Assembly: GCA_028284285.1 (NCBI GenBank)
Contig: JANQSA010000051.1
Coordinates: 163,191 to 227,190 of the forward strand
Direction: 5' to 3'
Origin: Croceivirga sp.
GTDB taxonomy: Bacteria; Bacteroidota; Bacteroidia; Flavobacteriales; Flavobacteriaceae
Length of the DNA stretch: 64,000 nt
The notes beneath the pieces were generated by a model. It searched no databases. It was not told where the DNA came from and was given only the letters and a program-made list of their open reading frames with translations. Shown piece after piece: positions 25,638-34,188 of the stretch. The position numbers and the translations under genes are program-made. Within the stretch, counting starts at the first letter, position 1. Every line of letters starts with the position of its first letter.

Positions 25638-27149
25638 TTGGAGGTACAAAAAGAAATTGCCAGAAAAACACTTTACGATTATCAGCAGGAAGACCTTGAA
25701 AAAATCTTCGCCCTACTACAAGAGTTACCGGAGGGGAGTAATTTGCTATATCAGCTTCCGACCGGAGGTGGAAAAACGGTCGTTTTTTCAGAAATAACCC
25801 GCAGGTATATTCAAAACACCCAAAAGAAAGTGGTGGTGTTGACCCATAGGATCGAATTGAGTCTTCAAACGTCCAAAATGCTACACGGTTTTGGAGTAAG
25901 CAATAAGATTATTAATAGTCAGGTAAAGGAGTTATCGGATCAAGAGGATTACACCTGCTTCGTGGCCATGGTGGAGACGTTAAACAACCGACTACAGGAA
26001 GACAAGGTGAAAATAAACAACATCGGCCTGGTCATTATTGACGAGGCTCACTATAACTCCTTCCGCAAACTGTTCAAGTACTTTGATGATGCCACTATTT
26101 TAGGAGTAACGGCCACTCCACTGAGCTCAAACATCAAATTACCCATGAAAGATCACTACAAAAAACTGATCGTGGGGAAATCTATAAAATCCCTTATTGA
26201 AAAAGGGTTTTTGGCTAAGGCAAATCTGTACAACTATGATGTGAGCCTTAAAAGTCTGAAGTTGGGTATTCATGGCGATTACACCGTCAAATCCTCGGAT
26301 GAGCTTTATGGGAATCAAAACATGTTGGGAAAGCTATTGAATGCGTATAAACAGGTGGCCAATGGCACTAAGACTTTGATCTTTAACAATGGGATTAGCA
26401 CCTCGTACTATGTCTACGAAACATTTAAGAAAGCGGGATATGACATAAAGCATCTGGACAATCGCAATACGGCTTCCGAGCGAAAGGAGATTTTGGAATG
26501 GTTCTCCAAAACCCCCAATGCCATACTGACCTCGGTGAGTATTCTGACTACCGGTTTTGACGAGCCTACGGTGGAATCCGTAATCCTGAATCGTGCGACA
26601 CGATCACTTACCCTATACTTTCAGATGATAGGACGGGGGTCCAGGGTACTGCCCGGCAAAGACCAGTTCAACGTAATAGACCTGGGCAATAATATCGCCC
26701 GGTTTGGACCCTGGGATGAAACTGTGGATTGGCAGGATATTTTTCATTTCCCGGATTTCTATCTGGAAAATATTAAAAATGATGAGGAAATAGAACGCGA
26801 TTTCGTGTATGAAATGCCCGAAGAATTGAAAGCCAAATTCAGTAAGTCCAAAAACATTCATTTTGATGTTAAAGAAGAATACAAAAGGGTTTTCGCAGAG
26901 GGCAAAAAGTCTAAAGTGGTATTGGAAAAAAGCATAGAACAACACGCTCAGATCTGCGTGGAAAATAGTGAGGATGTTTTTGATGCACGTTTGTTAGCCA
27001 AAGCCTTAAAGGAGGAAATAGCCTACCGGGTACGGCAATATTCGTATTGTATCATGAACAATACCAAGAATTACAAAGAATGGCTTGAAGAGGACTACGA
27101 ACGTAAGTTGCGTTCCAGTATTTCCAAAAAATTTGCACAGCGAATGTAG
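25638..27149 (+). CDS. Superfamily 2 DEAD/DEAH-box helicase
   Basis: A 503-residue protein with a TTG start at 25638 (MEVQKEIARKTLYDYQQEDL); no ATG fits the conserved N-terminus. Motif I is PTGGGKTVVFSEI, motif II is DEAH (VIIDEAHYN), motif III is TATP, and motifs V/VI are TTGFDEP and QMIGRGSRVLPGK. This places it with the RecG/UvrB-like ResIII type of SF2 DNA helicases, without nuclease or methylase partners nearby. The C-terminal 130 residues are specific and charged. It ends exactly where the next gene starts (TAG-ATG), so the two are translationally coupled. Confidence 0.9.
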   Translation: MEVQKEIARKTLYDYQQEDLEKIFALLQELPEGSNLLYQLPTGGGKTVVFSEITRRYIQNTQKKVVVLTHRIELSLQTSKMLHGFGVSNKIINSQVKELSDQEDYTCFVAMVETLNNRLQEDKVKINNIGLVIIDEAHYNSFRKLFKYFDDATILGVTATPLSSNIKLPMKDHYKKLIVGKSIKSLIEKGFLAKANLYNYDVSLKSLKLGIHGDYTVKSSDELYGNQNMLGKLLNAYKQVANGTKTLIFNNGISTSYYVYETFKKAGYDIKHLDNRNTASERKEILEWFSKTPNAILTSVSILTTGFDEPTVESVILNRATRSLTLYFQMIGRGSRVLPGKDQFNVIDLGNNIARFGPWDETVDWQDIFHFPDFYLENIKNDEEIERDFVYEMPEELKAKFSKSKNIHFDVKEEYKRVFAEGKKSKVVLEKSIEQHAQICVENSEDVFDARLLAKALKEEIAYRVRQYSYCIMNNTKNYKEWLEEDYERKLRSSISKKFAQRM

Positions 27150-28400
27150 ATGAAAAAGCTCCTGGTTATTGGTCATGTCTGGCCTGAGCCCTCAACAACG
27201 GCTGCAGGCAACCGAATGCTCCAATTGCTGGACGTTTTTTTGGAAAAACACTATCAAATCACCTTTGCATGCACAGCTGCAAAGACACCCTATTCAATTA
27301 CTCTTGAGGATTTAGGCGTGCGTGAGGCTACGATCACCTTGAATCATGACAGTTTTGACCACTTTGCAAAAAACCTGGATCCTGAGATTGTTCTTTTTGA
27401 TCGTTTTATGGTGGAGGAACAATTTGGGTGGCGGGTAGCAATGGCCTGTCCTGATGCTGTTCAAATTTTAAATACGGAAGATCTCCATTCCTTAAGGGAG
27501 TTCCGGGAAACTTGTGTAAAAACGGGAAAGGGATTTACAGAGGAAGAATGGCGGAAACAAGATAAGACCAAAAGGGAAATGGCAAGTATATATCGTGTAG
27601 ACCTTGCGCTATTGATATCCCCTTTTGAAACCCACCTTCTGGAGAAAAGCCTGCAAGTTCCTCCCCGGCTTTTGCTTTACCTTCCCTTCATGTATACACC
27701 TGTTAAGCAAGAAACCGTAGGGGAGTGGCCCACTTTCCATGAGCGCAATGATTTTGTAGCTTTTGGAAATGGAAAACACCCTCCCAATACAGATGCTTTT
27801 TCGCAATTAAAAACGGTTATTTGGCCGCTTATCCGGAAAGCATTACCTGAGGCAAAGCTCCACATTTATGGGGCGTATCTACCGCAACGTATTTTGGAAA
27901 TGCATGCTCCGGGTGAAGGTTTTTGGATACATGGATGGGTAGAAGATTTGGCCGGAGTAGTTCAAAAAACGAGGCTTCTCCTTGCTCCACTTCGGTTTGG
28001 GGCAGGGCTCAAAGGAAAATTAGCTTTTGCCATGCAACAAGGGACACCCAATGTGACCACACCAACGGGAGCGGAAGGCATGCCTAAAGATCTGCCCTGG
28101 GCCGGGGAAATAGCAGCCACCCCGGAAACATTTGCCCAAAAGGCGGTAACGCTGTACCACGATGCGGAAAAATGGCAGGAAAAGCAGCAAAACGGGGTGG
28201 TATTACTCAATAAAGCATTCCATAAAGAACAGCATACAGCTCATTTTTTTACTGTTCTCGAATCAATTCAACAGGAGCTGTCCGCTCATAGAAACAGGAA
28301 TTTTATCGGTGCACTTTTACGGCATCAGTCCATGGCAGCTTCAAAGTATATGGGCAAATGGATCCAAGAGAAGAATAAAAATAAAAGCGAGGGATCATAA
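27150..28400 (+). CDS. Glycosyltransferase, GT-B fold (family 4-like)
   Basis: A 416-residue protein starting directly at the helicase stop. The N-terminal domain opens with KKLLVIGHVWPEPSTTAAGN. The C-terminal donor-binding domain has FVAFGNGKHPPNTDAF, LHIYGAYLP and the Rossmann segment ending in APLRFGAGLKGKLAFAMQQG with PTGAEGM, the typical retaining GT-B nucleotide-sugar site. The sugar and acceptor are unknown. Coupling to a helicase gene is odd and probably reflects transcription only. Confidence 0.87.
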   Translation: MKKLLVIGHVWPEPSTTAAGNRMLQLLDVFLEKHYQITFACTAAKTPYSITLEDLGVREATITLNHDSFDHFAKNLDPEIVLFDRFMVEEQFGWRVAMACPDAVQILNTEDLHSLREFRETCVKTGKGFTEEEWRKQDKTKREMASIYRVDLALLISPFETHLLEKSLQVPPRLLLYLPFMYTPVKQETVGEWPTFHERNDFVAFGNGKHPPNTDAFSQLKTVIWPLIRKALPEAKLHIYGAYLPQRILEMHAPGEGFWIHGWVEDLAGVVQKTRLLLAPLRFGAGLKGKLAFAMQQGTPNVTTPTGAEGMPKDLPWAGEIAATPETFAQKAVTLYHDAEKWQEKQQNGVVLLNKAFHKEQHTAHFFTVLESIQQELSAHRNRNFIGALLRHQSMAASKYMGKWIQEKNKNKSEGS

Positions 28401-28414
28401 CGGCTCAAAAAGAC

Positions 28415-29575
28415 TTACCAAACTGCCTTTGCTTTTCGTAACTCGGAGATATCCTTTACCCCTAATTGTACCATGTTGTTTTTTAAATCATCAATCAGAA
28501 TATTCCCTACATGGTCGGCTCCATAACGCCCTAATGCGGCAACCCCCCAAATAAAAGGCCTTCCTGAAAAGACAAAATCCGCTCCCAGGTAAAGGGCACG
28601 CATAACATCTAATCCACTTCGGATACCGCTATCAAAAAGGAGGGGTACCTCACCCTTTACCGCATCAACAATTCCGGGTAATGCTTCAAGGGCGGTTAGC
28701 GCTCCATTGAACTGCCGTGCCCCATGGTTGGACACATAGATGCCATCCAGCCCTACTTCCACAGCTTTCTCGGCATCTTCAGGATGAAGAATTCCTTTTA
28801 GTACGATCGGTCCGGTCCAGATTTCTTTTACTTGCTTACAGTACTCCCAATCCAACGTACCACCAAGGCGGTTGCCTACAAAACCACTCATAAACTTCAT
28901 ATCCGTATTGTTGGTATAATGTTCCACCGTCCGTAACCTCGGGAGCCCGCGAAGTAGGGTGTAATAGGACCAAACCGGATGAGTAAGGCCCTGCCATAAC
29001 ATTTTAGGAGTAATTTTTGGTGGAATGGATAATCCGGCTTTCTTGCTGCGTTCCCGCCTGCTGGCCATGGGAACATCTGCGGTGATCACCAGGGTATGAA
29101 AACCCGAATCCATAGCCCTTTGCAATAGCGAATCCCTTAAGTCCTTATCTTTTGGCGGATACAATTGAAACCACCCCATTCCTCCAATACGTTCCCCCAC
29201 AGTTTCCGGGGTCTCCGTAGCCACTGTACTGAGGCAATAGGGAATTTGAAGGCGTTGTGCAGTCTCCGCAAAGTAATGTTCCACCTTGGGCCACATTAAG
29301 CCTGTTAAGCCTACAGGAGCTATGCCTATGGGCGCAGCATAGGTTTTTCCGAATAAGGTAGTAGTTACGTCAGCTTCCAGTGCTCCTTTACAAAACTGCG
29401 GAAGAAAACGGATATTTTGAAATGACTGTACATTACGACTAAGAAGATCTTCATCACCGGTACCCGATTCCAGGTATTCCCAGGCTACTGGTGGGATTCT
29501 GCGCTTTGCTTTTTCCCGCAAATCCTTTAGTGTGGGAAATACATTGGAATAGTGCTCCAATTTCTTTTCATACAT
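28415..29575 (-). CDS. FMN-dependent alpha-hydroxy-acid oxidase/dehydrogenase
   Basis: A 386-residue TIM-barrel flavoenzyme of the lactate/glycolate oxidase family. The substrate His-Arg motif is SNHGARQFNG. FMN-binding parts include PIGIAPVGLTGLMWP, VLKGIL and LFDSGIRSGLDVMRALYLGA with SGRPFIWG. Members oxidise L-lactate, glycolate or mandelate-like acids; the choice between dehydrogenase (lldD) and oxidase cannot be made from the sequence. It is convergent with the glycosyltransferase gene, 14 bases apart. Confidence 0.9.
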   Translation of the reverse strand: MYEKKLEHYSNVFPTLKDLREKAKRRIPPVAWEYLESGTGDEDLLSRNVQSFQNIRFLPQFCKGALEADVTTTLFGKTYAAPIGIAPVGLTGLMWPKVEHYFAETAQRLQIPYCLSTVATETPETVGERIGGMGWFQLYPPKDKDLRDSLLQRAMDSGFHTLVITADVPMASRRERSKKAGLSIPPKITPKMLWQGLTHPVWSYYTLLRGLPRLRTVEHYTNNTDMKFMSGFVGNRLGGTLDWEYCKQVKEIWTGPIVLKGILHPEDAEKAVEVGLDGIYVSNHGARQFNGALTALEALPGIVDAVKGEVPLLFDSGIRSGLDVMRALYLGADFVFSGRPFIWGVAALGRYGADHVGNILIDDLKNNMVQLGVKDISELRKAKAVW

Positions 29576-29611
29576 AGGCGATGGTACTACATGTTCCGGG
29601 AAATCTTTTCA

Positions 29612-29998
29612 CTAAGACCTCCTTACCATAGTTAAGCCGGTAAACTTAACAAATCCATATTTGGAATAGTATTCCAACAACTCATGATTGGCGTTTAAGA
29701 ATAGCTCTTCAATGCTTTCTGCAAGTTGTAATAACTCATGCATTATAATTGTACCGCAGCCCTTGCCTCTATACCCGGAATCCACGATGATATCATCCAA
29801 AAGCCCCCGGTAACAACCATCTGTTATGATCCTTCCATATCCAATTAACTTGTTGGCATCGCGAAGACAAACCGTTAAATCATCACTGCTCAACATTTTT
29901 GAAACACTGGCATGATTGCGTTTTTTTGCCCAGCTGGTTTGCGAAAAAAGCTCCATCAATTCGTTCACTCCGGGTTTCGTATTGATCTCTATTACCAT
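29612..29998 (-). CDS. GNAT family N-acetyltransferase
   Basis: A 128-residue single GNAT domain. The acetyl-CoA pyrophosphate loop is DSGYRGKGCGTIIMHELL (R/Q-x-x-G-x-G/A), preceded by LIGYGRIITDG, and the C-terminal strand is YSKYGFVKFTGLTMVRR. The substrate is unknown. It probably follows the oxidase region on its own transcript. Confidence 0.88.
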   Translation of the reverse strand: MVIEINTKPGVNELMELFSQTSWAKKRNHASVSKMLSSDDLTVCLRDANKLIGYGRIITDGCYRGLLDDIIVDSGYRGKGCGTIIMHELLQLAESIEELFLNANHELLEYYSKYGFVKFTGLTMVRRS

Positions 29999-30145
29999 AT
30001 TGATTTCATATTTACACTACTCGATAGACGTTACTTGGAGTAGGGGTAAAGCATGGACTTTTGACCAACTCCTTAGGACAACTATCCATGCCATTGAAAA
30101 TAGGTAGTTTTTCAAAAATCATACTGCAGATCCCGGAAAAAATTT

Positions 30146-30173
30146 TTGACAAGAGGCATTCTCGTTATCTTTA
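30146..30173 (+). promoter_or_regulatory. Promoter of menB
   Basis: TTG at 30146-30148 in ATTTTTGAC and TATCTTTA at 30166-30173, separated by 17 bases, fit the Bacteroidota -33/-7 consensus. The start codon at 30187 lies 14 bases after the -7 box, so the leader is very short. Confidence 0.6.
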
Positions 30174-30186
30174 TGAAAAACTGAAT

Positions 30187-31029
30187 ATGACGCAACCCAA
30201 CTGGCAAACTGCCCTGGAATTTGAAGATATTACGTACAAAAAGTCGGATGGCGTAGCCCGTATCGCTTTTAATCGGCCTGAGGTGCGAAACGCCTTCCGC
30301 CCAAAAACCACCAGTGAATTGTATGCTGCATTTTATGATGCACAAGAAGATACATCTATTGGTGTGGTGTTGCTTTCCGGGGAAGGTCCTTCGCCAAAAG
30401 ACGGGAAATGGGCCTTTTGCAGCGGTGGTGATCAAAAAGCGAGAGGACATCAGGGCTATGTAGGTGAAGACGGCTACCATCGCTTAAATATTCTGGAAGT
30501 TCAACGCTTAATACGTTTTATGCCTAAAGTGGTTATCGCTGTGGTTCCCGGTTGGGCTGTTGGAGGAGGACATAGCCTCCATGTGGTCTGCGATATGACC
30601 CTGGCCAGTGAGGAACATGCTATTTTTAAACAAACTGACGCGGATGTGACCAGCTTTGACGGGGGGTATGGATCCGCTTACCTGGCCAAAATGGTAGGAC
30701 AAAAGAAAGCGCGAGAGATTTTCTTTTTGGGCCGAAATTATTCTGCCCGGGAAGCCTATGAAATGGGTATGGTAAATGCGGTTATCCCGCATCAGGAACT
30801 GGAAGCTACTGCCTATCAATGGGCTCAGGAGATTCTGGAAAAATCACCCACTTCTATTAAGATGTTAAAATTTGCGATGAACTTAACCGATGACGGGATG
30901 GTAGGGCAACAGGTCTTTGCCGGGGAAGCTACACGCCTGGCCTATATGACCGACGAGGCTAAAGAAGGTCGTAATGCTTTTCTGGAAAAGCGCAAGCCCA
31001 ATTTCGGAAAGGACAAATGGATCCCTTAA
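30187..31029 (+). CDS. menB: 1,4-dihydroxy-2-naphthoyl-CoA synthase
   Basis: The start at 30187 (MTQPNWQTALEFEDITYKKS) gives the usual length of 280 residues; upstream in-frame codons lie in the promoter. It is a crotonase-fold enzyme closing the second ring in menaquinone synthesis. Diagnostic segments are FNRPEVRNAFRPKT, FCSGGDQKARGHQGY, GWAVGGGHSLHVVCDMTLAS, FDGGYGSAYLAKMVGQKKA and the C-terminal FLEKRKPNF. The Asp/Gly pattern is that of MenB, not general enoyl-CoA hydratase. No other men gene is adjacent. Confidence 0.95.
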   Translation: MTQPNWQTALEFEDITYKKSDGVARIAFNRPEVRNAFRPKTTSELYAAFYDAQEDTSIGVVLLSGEGPSPKDGKWAFCSGGDQKARGHQGYVGEDGYHRLNILEVQRLIRFMPKVVIAVVPGWAVGGGHSLHVVCDMTLASEEHAIFKQTDADVTSFDGGYGSAYLAKMVGQKKAREIFFLGRNYSAREAYEMGMVNAVIPHQELEATAYQWAQEILEKSPTSIKMLKFAMNLTDDGMVGQQVFAGEATRLAYMTDEAKEGRNAFLEKRKPNFGKDKWIP

Positions 31030-31033
31030 ATAA

Positions 31034-31067
31034 AAAAGAGCCTTGTCTATTGATCAAGGCCCTTTTC
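31034..31067 (+). terminator. Rho-independent terminator of menB
   Basis: AAAAGAGCCTTG pairs with CAAGGCCCTTTT around a short loop, just after the menB stop. The T run has only four T, so it is weaker than others in the window. Confidence 0.7.
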
Positions 31068-31224
31068 ACGAGAACACTATATGAAAATGAAAAAATTTAC
31101 TTGCTTAATTATTACGATGTAAATGTACCATGATCGTGTCCTCGTGTGAAATTATTGTTGTGAACCCCTAGGGTTTTGTGGTGTGACCAGTAAAAACTGT
31201 CATCAGGTGGTAGGAGGGGTACCG

Positions 31225-32559
31225 TTAATCAATTGCCGCCACCAAACCGGATAACAATCCGTTAATATCAAAGTCCGGATACTCGGCGAGACCGGTTCGA
31301 ACGACCACCAGATCTTTAGATGGGATGATAAACACATATTGCCCCTGATACCCATTCATGGAATAGAGATCCCTGGGCACATCCGGATATTTCCCACCGG
31401 AATTCAACCAAAAGTGAGCGCCGTACACCCCATCTGAATGGACCGTAGGTTGGGTAATATAATCTACCCATTCCGAAGAAAATAGCTGCTCTCCATTCCA
31501 TGCACCACGGTTTAGATATAATTGCCCCAGGCGTCCCCAATCGCGTGTACTTGCCCATCCATAAGAAGAACCCACATAATTCCCCTTTAGATCGGCCTCA
31601 ATTAGCATGCTATGCGCTCCTATTTTATCAATTAATGCAGCATAGGGAAAATCCAGGTAGTCCTGATGAGAACCCAACTGTTGTCGCAAGATCCCGGAAA
31701 GGAGGTTGGTGGTCCCCGAGGAATAGTTCCAAATCTCTGTAGGTGGGGCAACCGCTTTCTTTGCTTTCTGTACTGCAGTCATATCGCTTTCCAGAAAAAG
31801 CATTTTGGTCACATCCGAAATACGGTCATAGCGTTCACTCCATTTCAGGCCGCTTTGCATCCGTAGCAGGTGATTAAGGGTGATCTCCTTTCTGGAGTCT
31901 TCTGCCCATTCGGCAATAGGCGCAGGCGCATCCAGATCTATCTTCCCCTGATGTTGCAATACGCCAAAACAAGTGGCTAAAACACTCTTGGTCATGGACC
32001 ACCCTAATACCGGGGTATCCTGGTCATATCCATCGACATAGTTTTCAAACAACAAATGCCCTTTATACATGACCAGAAGTGTCCTGGTTTTTTGGACTTC
32101 CGGAGTATCAAAGGCCCTATTAGCCGCTTTTTGGAGTGCAGCATAATCGATTTCCGGTAAAAGTGTATCCTTTGGAGGCAAATGTCCCATCGGATAGGGG
32201 AGAGAATCAAATCTTACTACTCGCTGTGGTTGAAGAAATTGTTCCCCCTCTTCATAGTCATCATTCACTAAAACAACACCCAGGCCTTCACGGTCAACAG
32301 CTCTTCGTTCTAAAAGCCCATAGACGTTGGCAGTAGCCAATCTTTTTTCATCATTGAAGGTGGTGTTTGCCAGATTTACCAGGGGAATATCCAAATCATT
32401 TTTAGTAATATCCGCGGGTTGCTGTTTTCCCACCAACACACTGGAGGCCATGTATTTGGAAGCATAACCGGATATGATGTTGAGTTTGGGATAGTTTTCA
32501 AAAGCTGTGATTACAATGATTATGAGTAGCAGCAGTAAAATTCTCTTTAACCATTTCAT
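31225..32559 (-). CDS. Serine hydrolase, class C beta-lactamase-like
   Basis: The start at 32559 (MKWLKRILLLLLIIIVITAF) gives a membrane anchor or signal and 444 residues; the longer frame to 32808 runs into the divergent pirin gene. The SxxK motif is SMTK (GWSMTKSVLATCFGVL), the second motif region is WNYSSGTTNLLSGIL, and the C-terminal HSDGVYGAHFWLN replaces KTG. It resembles the 6-aminohexanoate-dimer hydrolase (NylB)-like group of serine hydrolases. Periplasmic or membrane-bound; substrate unknown. It differs clearly from the other family member at 4708-5751. Confidence 0.85.
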   Translation of the reverse strand: MKWLKRILLLLLIIIVITAFENYPKLNIISGYASKYMASSVLVGKQQPADITKNDLDIPLVNLANTTFNDEKRLATANVYGLLERRAVDREGLGVVLVNDDYEEGEQFLQPQRVVRFDSLPYPMGHLPPKDTLLPEIDYAALQKAANRAFDTPEVQKTRTLLVMYKGHLLFENYVDGYDQDTPVLGWSMTKSVLATCFGVLQHQGKIDLDAPAPIAEWAEDSRKEITLNHLLRMQSGLKWSERYDRISDVTKMLFLESDMTAVQKAKKAVAPPTEIWNYSSGTTNLLSGILRQQLGSHQDYLDFPYAALIDKIGAHSMLIEADLKGNYVGSSYGWASTRDWGRLGQLYLNRGAWNGEQLFSSEWVDYITQPTVHSDGVYGAHFWLNSGGKYPDVPRDLYSMNGYQGQYVFIIPSKDLVVVRTGLAEYPDFDINGLLSGLVAAID

Positions 32560-32617
32560 AGGCGGAAAATATAAGTATTGTTGTACCTTTCTTTGGTTAA
32601 ATATAACTATTTGATAC

Positions 32618-33487
32618 ATGTCCAACACAGGATTGATCATTGAAGAGCGAAGCAGGGATATTGGGGACTTCCTGGTGGGCCGTTTGATACCCTTTCGGAA
32701 AAAAAGAATGATAGGCCCTTTTATCTTCATAGACCATATGGGACCTACAGTACTAGGTCCGCAGAAGTATATGGATGTAGACCAGCATCCACATATTGGA
32801 CTTTCCACCCTTACTTACATGCTGGAAGGTGAAATTATGCATGAAGACAGCATAGGCACCCGGCAATTGATACAACCCGGCGCTGTAAACTGGATGACCG
32901 CAGGGCGGGGCGTATCCCATACGGAACGAACCCCAAAACTGCTGCGAAACGGTAAACCATTTACAGCTCACGGCTATCAGATCTGGGTGGCATTACCCAA
33001 AGCAATGGAGGATATGGCCCCTAGCTTTGATCACATCCCGGCGGAGCAACTTCCCAGATGGACGGAAGGAAGTGCGGAGTTTACCCTAATTGCGGGAGAA
33101 GGATATGATCGTGTCTCCCCGCTACCGGTGTACTCCAAATTGTTTATGGTGGAAGTAAAAAGCAAGGAGGAGTTTGTATTGAACATCCGGGGAAAGTTAA
33201 AAGGTGAGATTGGGGTATGCATTGTAGAAGGGGAGATCAATGCTTGTGGCGAGACCATAGGTAAAGGAAATATCCTGGTTTCCAAAGTAGAGGACAGCTG
33301 CGACATACAGCTGCATCCCAACACCCATCTGCTATTATTTGGTGGGGAGCCCTTTCCAGAAGAACGCCATATTTACTGGAATTTTGTCTCCTCCTCCAAG
33401 GAAAAAATTGAAGCGGCTAAGGAAGCATGGGCAAAAAAAGACTTTCCAATGATCAGCCACGATCCCACCTATGTTCCGCTTCCTTAA
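32618..33487 (+). CDS. Pirin family protein
   Basis: A 289-residue bicupin. The metal-binding His motif of the first cupin is DQHPHIGLSTLTYMLEGEIM with a later HED/E (MHEDS) and the signature WMTAGRGVSHTERTP. The second cupin is VEVKSKEEFVLNI onward. Members bind iron and some oxidise quercetin; others act as cofactors of transcription. The gene is divergent from the serine hydrolase across a 58-base gap. Confidence 0.92.
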   Translation: MSNTGLIIEERSRDIGDFLVGRLIPFRKKRMIGPFIFIDHMGPTVLGPQKYMDVDQHPHIGLSTLTYMLEGEIMHEDSIGTRQLIQPGAVNWMTAGRGVSHTERTPKLLRNGKPFTAHGYQIWVALPKAMEDMAPSFDHIPAEQLPRWTEGSAEFTLIAGEGYDRVSPLPVYSKLFMVEVKSKEEFVLNIRGKLKGEIGVCIVEGEINACGETIGKGNILVSKVEDSCDIQLHPNTHLLLFGGEPFPEERHIYWNFVSSSKEKIEAAKEAWAKKDFPMISHDPTYVPLP

Positions 33488-33523
33488 AAGTAGTAGGGCA
33501 TTTGTCTTTAGAGAATAAAGAGT

Positions 33524-34186
33524 ATGAAAAAAATAACAGGCCTTTTATTCGCCATACTTGCACTTTCCGGTTGTAGCGGAACAAAAACGATTATGGATCG
33601 TGCTATTGTTTTTAATGCGGAAAGAGAGGCTCTTACCAAAACCTATATAGAGGAGCGGTACGGGATCACTCAGGAAGGTATTGAAATAGTGCCCAGAATG
33701 ATCGTCCTGCATCATACTGTGATCCCAACCTTCGAAAAAACCTTTAAAGCATTTGACTCCCCGACACTACCCAACTGGCGCCCTGAAATTGAAAGTGTAA
33801 GTGGCCTTAACGTCTCTTCCCACTTTGTAGTAGACTGGGATGGTACTATATACCGTTTAATGCCGGAAACCATTATGGCACGCCATGTGATTGGGTTAAA
33901 CCATTGTGCCATAGGAGTGGAAAATGTAGGAGGCACAGCGGATTTACCGCTTACCAGGGCACAACTACGGTCCAATATCTGGCTGGCGAATTACCTGGCT
34001 GAGAAATATCCTATTGAATATCTTATCGGGCATCATGAATACATGCAATTTGAGGGGCATCCGCTTTGGCTGGAAGTGGATGAGAACTATCGCACTACAA
34101 AGAACGATCCCGGGGAAGAATTCATGAAGAAAGTGAGAAAAGCCACCAGGAAGCTTAATTTTAAGCCGTTACCAACCTCCCAATAA
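33524..34186 (+). CDS. N-acetylmuramoyl-L-alanine amidase, lipoprotein
   Basis: A 220-residue lipoprotein (LALSGCSG, Cys17) with an Amidase_2/PGRP-type zinc domain. Zinc and catalytic residues are visible as IVLHHTVIP, the tyrosine-type site region HFVVDWDGTIYRLMP, and HHEYMQF, and KNDPGEEFM supplies the usual K-x-DPG. It should cut the bond between muramic acid and the stem peptide in the periplasm. The M14 peptidase follows after 2 bases, so the two probably form a cell-wall degrading unit. Confidence 0.9.
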   Translation: MKKITGLLFAILALSGCSGTKTIMDRAIVFNAEREALTKTYIEERYGITQEGIEIVPRMIVLHHTVIPTFEKTFKAFDSPTLPNWRPEIESVSGLNVSSHFVVDWDGTIYRLMPETIMARHVIGLNHCAIGVENVGGTADLPLTRAQLRSNIWLANYLAEKYPIEYLIGHHEYMQFEGHPLWLEVDENYRTTKNDPGEEFMKKVRKATRKLNFKPLPTSQ

Positions 34187-34188
34187 GC

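Noticed and set aside
31290..31305. GGTTCGAAC resembling a tRNA T-loop
   Set aside because: It lies inside the serine hydrolase coding region and no acceptor or anticodon stems can be built around it.
32560..32808. N-terminal extension of the serine hydrolase on the minus strand
   Set aside because: It would overlap the divergent pirin gene and bury the membrane anchor that begins at 32559.
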